A DNA stretch of 64,000 nucleotides. Source: Agelaius tricolor (Eukaryota > Chordata > Aves > Passeriformes > Icteridae). This document shows, piece after piece, positions 60,833-64,000 of the stretch (the stretch's first letter is position 1; every line of letters starts with the position of its first letter). The stretch is from the NCBI GenBank assembly GCA_023055355.1, contig JALJCS010000010.1:21095001-21159000 (forward strand), written 5' to 3'. Under the pieces are notes generated by a model, which did not search any database, was not told where the DNA came from, and worked only from the letters and a program-made list of their open reading frames with translations. Both the position numbers and the translations under genes were made by a program.

Positions 60833-62172
60833 AAAATCTGTAGTTTGTGCAGGGCAAGTTCTAGGCTCTCAGAGGGCTCTCTCTTCCCCTACCACATCTT
60901 TCCCTTCAGCTGCATGAGTGGCTGCTACTCTATTTAGCCTCTGGAGAAGGGGCTGACACGTACTTTGCCAGTGCATTTCACAAGTCACAAGACAGGAGAT
61001 CATGTATCTTGGTTCTGTCCCTGGCTGTGAGAGAAGAATGTGGCTTATGGGTCTGATAGGGGGTAATCAAAGCTCAATCAGCCTGAAAGACATTGCAGCT
61101 GACTAGAGAAGATATAGACTTACTGTGCTATAGTCCTGCTCTCTGGCCAAGGTGACCTCTGGTAACCTCAGCGTTAGTGTTGCTCTGAAATATGGCAGCA
61201 GCTTGAACTCAACTGTCTTCCATAATTGGGATTTATGGCCTTGGTCAGTAATAAGGACAAAGAAATGTGCAATATCAATCACAGGAAGTTATGAGTACGT
61301 GAACTAGAGTTAGCTCAGGGAACTGGCTCAGAGGTTACGGAGTATTGGTGTGGGAGCAACGTCCTCTTATTCTTCCCACCTGTCCCTAAAACAATCTTAG
61401 TCATTACTGTCATTGCTTCTTTATGGTGTGTGTCTTTTCAGCCAGGCTAGAAAAGGGGTAAGATCAAAACATGCTGAATATTTTCTATTTGTAATGCTAT
61501 TGCTTTCTCCAGTATTTGGGAATCACCTTGCGAACTATGGTGGTTTTGAATAGATCTTTAAAAAACCAAGGTAATCTGATTAAAAACTTGGGGAAAAACC
61601 TCAGTTTTTTTTTTTTTTTTAGTTTCTATCATTTGCTTTTTCATCAAATGTGCTCTGCTCAGCACTTCCTCTGAGGATGGTGTTTGCCATTTTATGGAAA
61701 TCTTCGTATGACAGAAGTTTCTGTAAAAGTGAGAATTTCTGAAACAGCCTTTACTCTTGAATGGAATTCATTATCTCTGTTACCACTCCCAGTTATTTTC
61801 ATTAGTTGATAAAAATCTGTTCTGTTTTCCAATGATAAACTATATTCAAACTCAGGAAACTGGTGCACAGCTTCTCAAAACCACTGGTATGCTTCTCAAA
61901 ACCTTTGGCTGTTTTATATTCACTCTGGTTTTTTTGAGGTGTCTCTTGGTGTATGGAATGATAAACATAGGGTCACTCTGTAGGTGTGGACATTGGTAAG
62001 ATGTAGCCTCCATAGTGAGTAATGGATTTTTCTAAAATTATGTTACATTACTTCTAAAACACTAATCTGATGCACCTTTCCAAATAAACCTAATCTTAAC
62101 TTTGTATTTTAAAATGACATATTTGCAGTGCTGTTGAGAAACATCAGTTCTGCTTTGAACTATCCAGTCTAT
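60832..62172. other. Noncoding sequence
   Basis: Unique sequence, with a T16 run at 61605-61620. The open frame at 61757-61999 (80 codons) is unrecognised. Confidence 0.6.
61605..61620 (+). repeat. Poly-T run (T16)
   Basis: Uninterrupted mononucleotide run. Confidence 0.8.
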
Positions 62173-62222
62173 CAGTTATTATGGAAAGAACAGTTATTAT
62201 GGAAAGCAGTTATTATGGAAAG
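62173..62222 (+). repeat. 16-bp minisatellite, three copies
   Basis: CAGTTATTATGGAAAG occurs at 62173, 62191 and 62207. The first copy carries an extra AA. Unit identity is perfect, indicating recent tandem growth. A T-rich tract follows. Confidence 0.9.
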
Positions 62223-63342
62223 TTCTTCAGTTTCTATGCTTTTCCTTTTTTTTTTTCTTTTTTTGTTATTTACGTTCTTTTCCCTTACTTTTGAGTTGTT
62301 TTACATGTAAATGCCTTCACTGTCACAATGGCTTTCATGAGACCAAAGGGAAAAGCAAGCACCTCTCTGCCAGGTGTTTTGAATCTACTTCTTCTCTCTT
62401 AATTAAAAGCAGTGCTCCATCTGCTCTTGAACGTGCACATCTCCACTGCCAGTCCTATCCCAACCTCACACCCCTCCAGCTGTGCACATGTTTCTTATTA
62501 CGAGATAAGTCTGTGGAGGAGGATGGCAATTATTGCTTGGTCCCCATCTGAAATAAATTCCCAAGATGAAGGATGGCTTCTCAGATTGAAAGTTCTTGTA
62601 AGAATAATAATGCCTTTCAGGCCCTTAGCAGTTTAGGTTTCCTTCAAGAGGGAACATCTCTCTGTAAAAGACGCCATAGAAAACCTATATGTTTTGTTTA
62701 ATTTTATTCCTGGCAAATCTGCTTATAGACAGATATGATCTGAGTGATATTTCTTATGACTTTGGTACAGACGAAGAATGGACCATTAAAAAAAAAAACA
62801 GCTGGCAGTCAACAGACCCACCTACTATTTGCCCCTAAAATCAACATGTTTTTGCAGTCAAACCTATTTATGTATCTATTATGTTTACTTTTTTTTTTTC
62901 ATACAGGAGAGGTAGCATTATGACAGCACTAGCTTTCTTACATTATTTATTAATGTGAAAGAGAGAAATTTGGAAAAAGAAGCACGTAGTGTATGTGTTC
63001 ATATTTATATACAAATGTTTGTCACTGCTGTCAGTGACACTGAAGAGGACCTGTCCTGCAGGGTACTCAGCCGACCCACTCATGTAAACATGAAGGCAGT
63101 TCAGCAGATAGATGCCACAGGCATCTTGTTGAATCAAACTTCTTGAAACTGATTGGTCAACTGTGCATCCACAAAGTTTCTAATGGATTGGTATGGAAGT
63201 AATAAACTTGTATGATTACACTTGGGAAAACTAATTCTGTTTAAACTTTACATATTTGTGCAGTTACTCAACATACATTCTCCTGTCTGTGTTGTAAAGT
63301 TAGATAAGTTTCCTTATGATGTTGTAATATTTAATGCTTGTC
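62223..63342. other. AT-rich noncoding sequence, possibly 3'-UTR-like
   Basis: Composition and short T- and A-runs resemble vertebrate 3' UTR sequence leading to the AATAAA at 63343, but no upstream coding exon is visible. The frame at 62955-63146 (63 codons) is not recognised. Confidence 0.3.
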
Positions 63343-63348
63343 AATAAA
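63343..63348 (+). terminator. Possible polyadenylation signal
   Basis: AATAAA lies in an AT-rich context (TTTAATGCTTGTCAATAAAG) with a weakly GT-bearing stretch downstream. A second AATAAA occurs at about 63386. Without a supported upstream exon this may be chance. Confidence 0.2.
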
Positions 63349-64000
63349 GAAATGCTTTCATGTATCAGGGAATATTGAACCAGAGAATAAAGAAGTTTTC
63401 TCTCTAGGTATCATATGGAGAATGAAATAGTCATATTTAAGTGTACTCAAAACTGTTATGAGAGTGTTAGTGGGAATGAATGATCACAGTGGAAAGGAGT
63501 GGTGCAGTGAAGAGCTTGTATCCTGCAGAGGTGGGAAATGTGTGTTATCAGCTCTGTAAAATACTGAAGAGGCAGATCTAGACACTCCTGCCAGCCACAG
63601 ATCAAATGAGAAGACCAGAAGAAAGAGCTGGAAGAGATGTCAAGTAGTGTCTTGAGTGTAAGTTAGATACTTACAGACATCCTTGGTGGTCCTGGGAGCC
63701 TGGAGTCCTTGAGAGCTCACAGTTATGTGCTTTTGGAAGCCTCCGTCTACTACTCAGATGGGTTTTGCAGCAGTACCTTGCTGCTTGACCTGTGATTCCT
63801 GTTATTTATGACCCCCATTTCACTTCTCTTGGCTGGATTCATTCCACTGTGGTCATTCTAATGGGATTCAAATTTCCTTTCTAAAATAAATGCCTGTCCT
63901 CCCTCAGCTTTCTTCCTTGTGTCCACCTCAGTTTAGCAAATTACATAGCCACAGAGTATTCCCCTGGTTGCTGCCTTCTGCCATCCACCACCTGCTCACA
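63349..64000. other. Noncoding sequence to window end
   Basis: Unique sequence with no exon or repeat named. Confidence 0.55.

Noticed and set aside
60701..60937. Frame with long isoleucine and valine runs
   Set aside because: Artefact of reading through (AAT)n(AGT)n.

Overview
The window reads as ordinary nuclear DNA of a sauropsid, most likely a bird. It is AT-leaning throughout and CpG-poor outside a few short islands. It carries decayed fragments of CR1 LINEs and amniote MIR-type SINEs, with no Alu, B1 or L1 sequence, and recognisable interspersed repeats cover only a few percent. That combination is typical of avian genomes. Turtle or crocodile cannot be formally excluded, and I cannot place the species or locus. 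Nothing prokaryotic, viral or organellar was seen, and no rRNA, tRNA or CRISPR array.

I found no protein-coding gene I can support. Open reading frames are short and lack recognisable domains. The longest (198 codons, 55498-56091) is about what chance allows in 128,000 six-frame codons. A few exon-like segments with good splice signals are listed at low confidence (14026-14070, 14933-15217, 37084-37294, 53429-53484), as are two possible 3' ends: one on the minus strand near 39050 and one on the plus strand near 63345. The window is therefore best described as intergenic or long-intron DNA.

Layout. 1-6100: unique sequence with a MIR-like SINE and an AT-rich conserved-looking block containing a 16-bp palindrome. 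6100-6400: a GC-rich island with a minus-strand G-quadruplex motif. 7123: a CTCF core motif. 8465-9000: an old CR1 3' end followed by a possible hAT remnant. 12550-12805: a tight G-quadruplex motif next to a block dense in homeodomain sites. 14-15 kb: candidate exons. 19-25 kb: CR1 and MIR fragments, a (CA)n and a strong C-run motif. 32.7 kb: a tetranucleotide microsatellite. 39.04-39.6 kb: a CpG-enriched block around an (AC)n repeat. 41.45 kb: a near-perfect 24-bp palindrome. 42-43.7 kb: tetranucleotide repeats and a CR1 remnant. 54.5-54.8 kb: a hAT-like remnant. 57 kb: a MIR remnant. 60.75 kb: a compound (AAT)n(AGT)n microsatellite.

Any function here is probably regulatory (enhancers, insulator, noncoding transcript). 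All such calls are inferences from motifs, without alignment or expression data.
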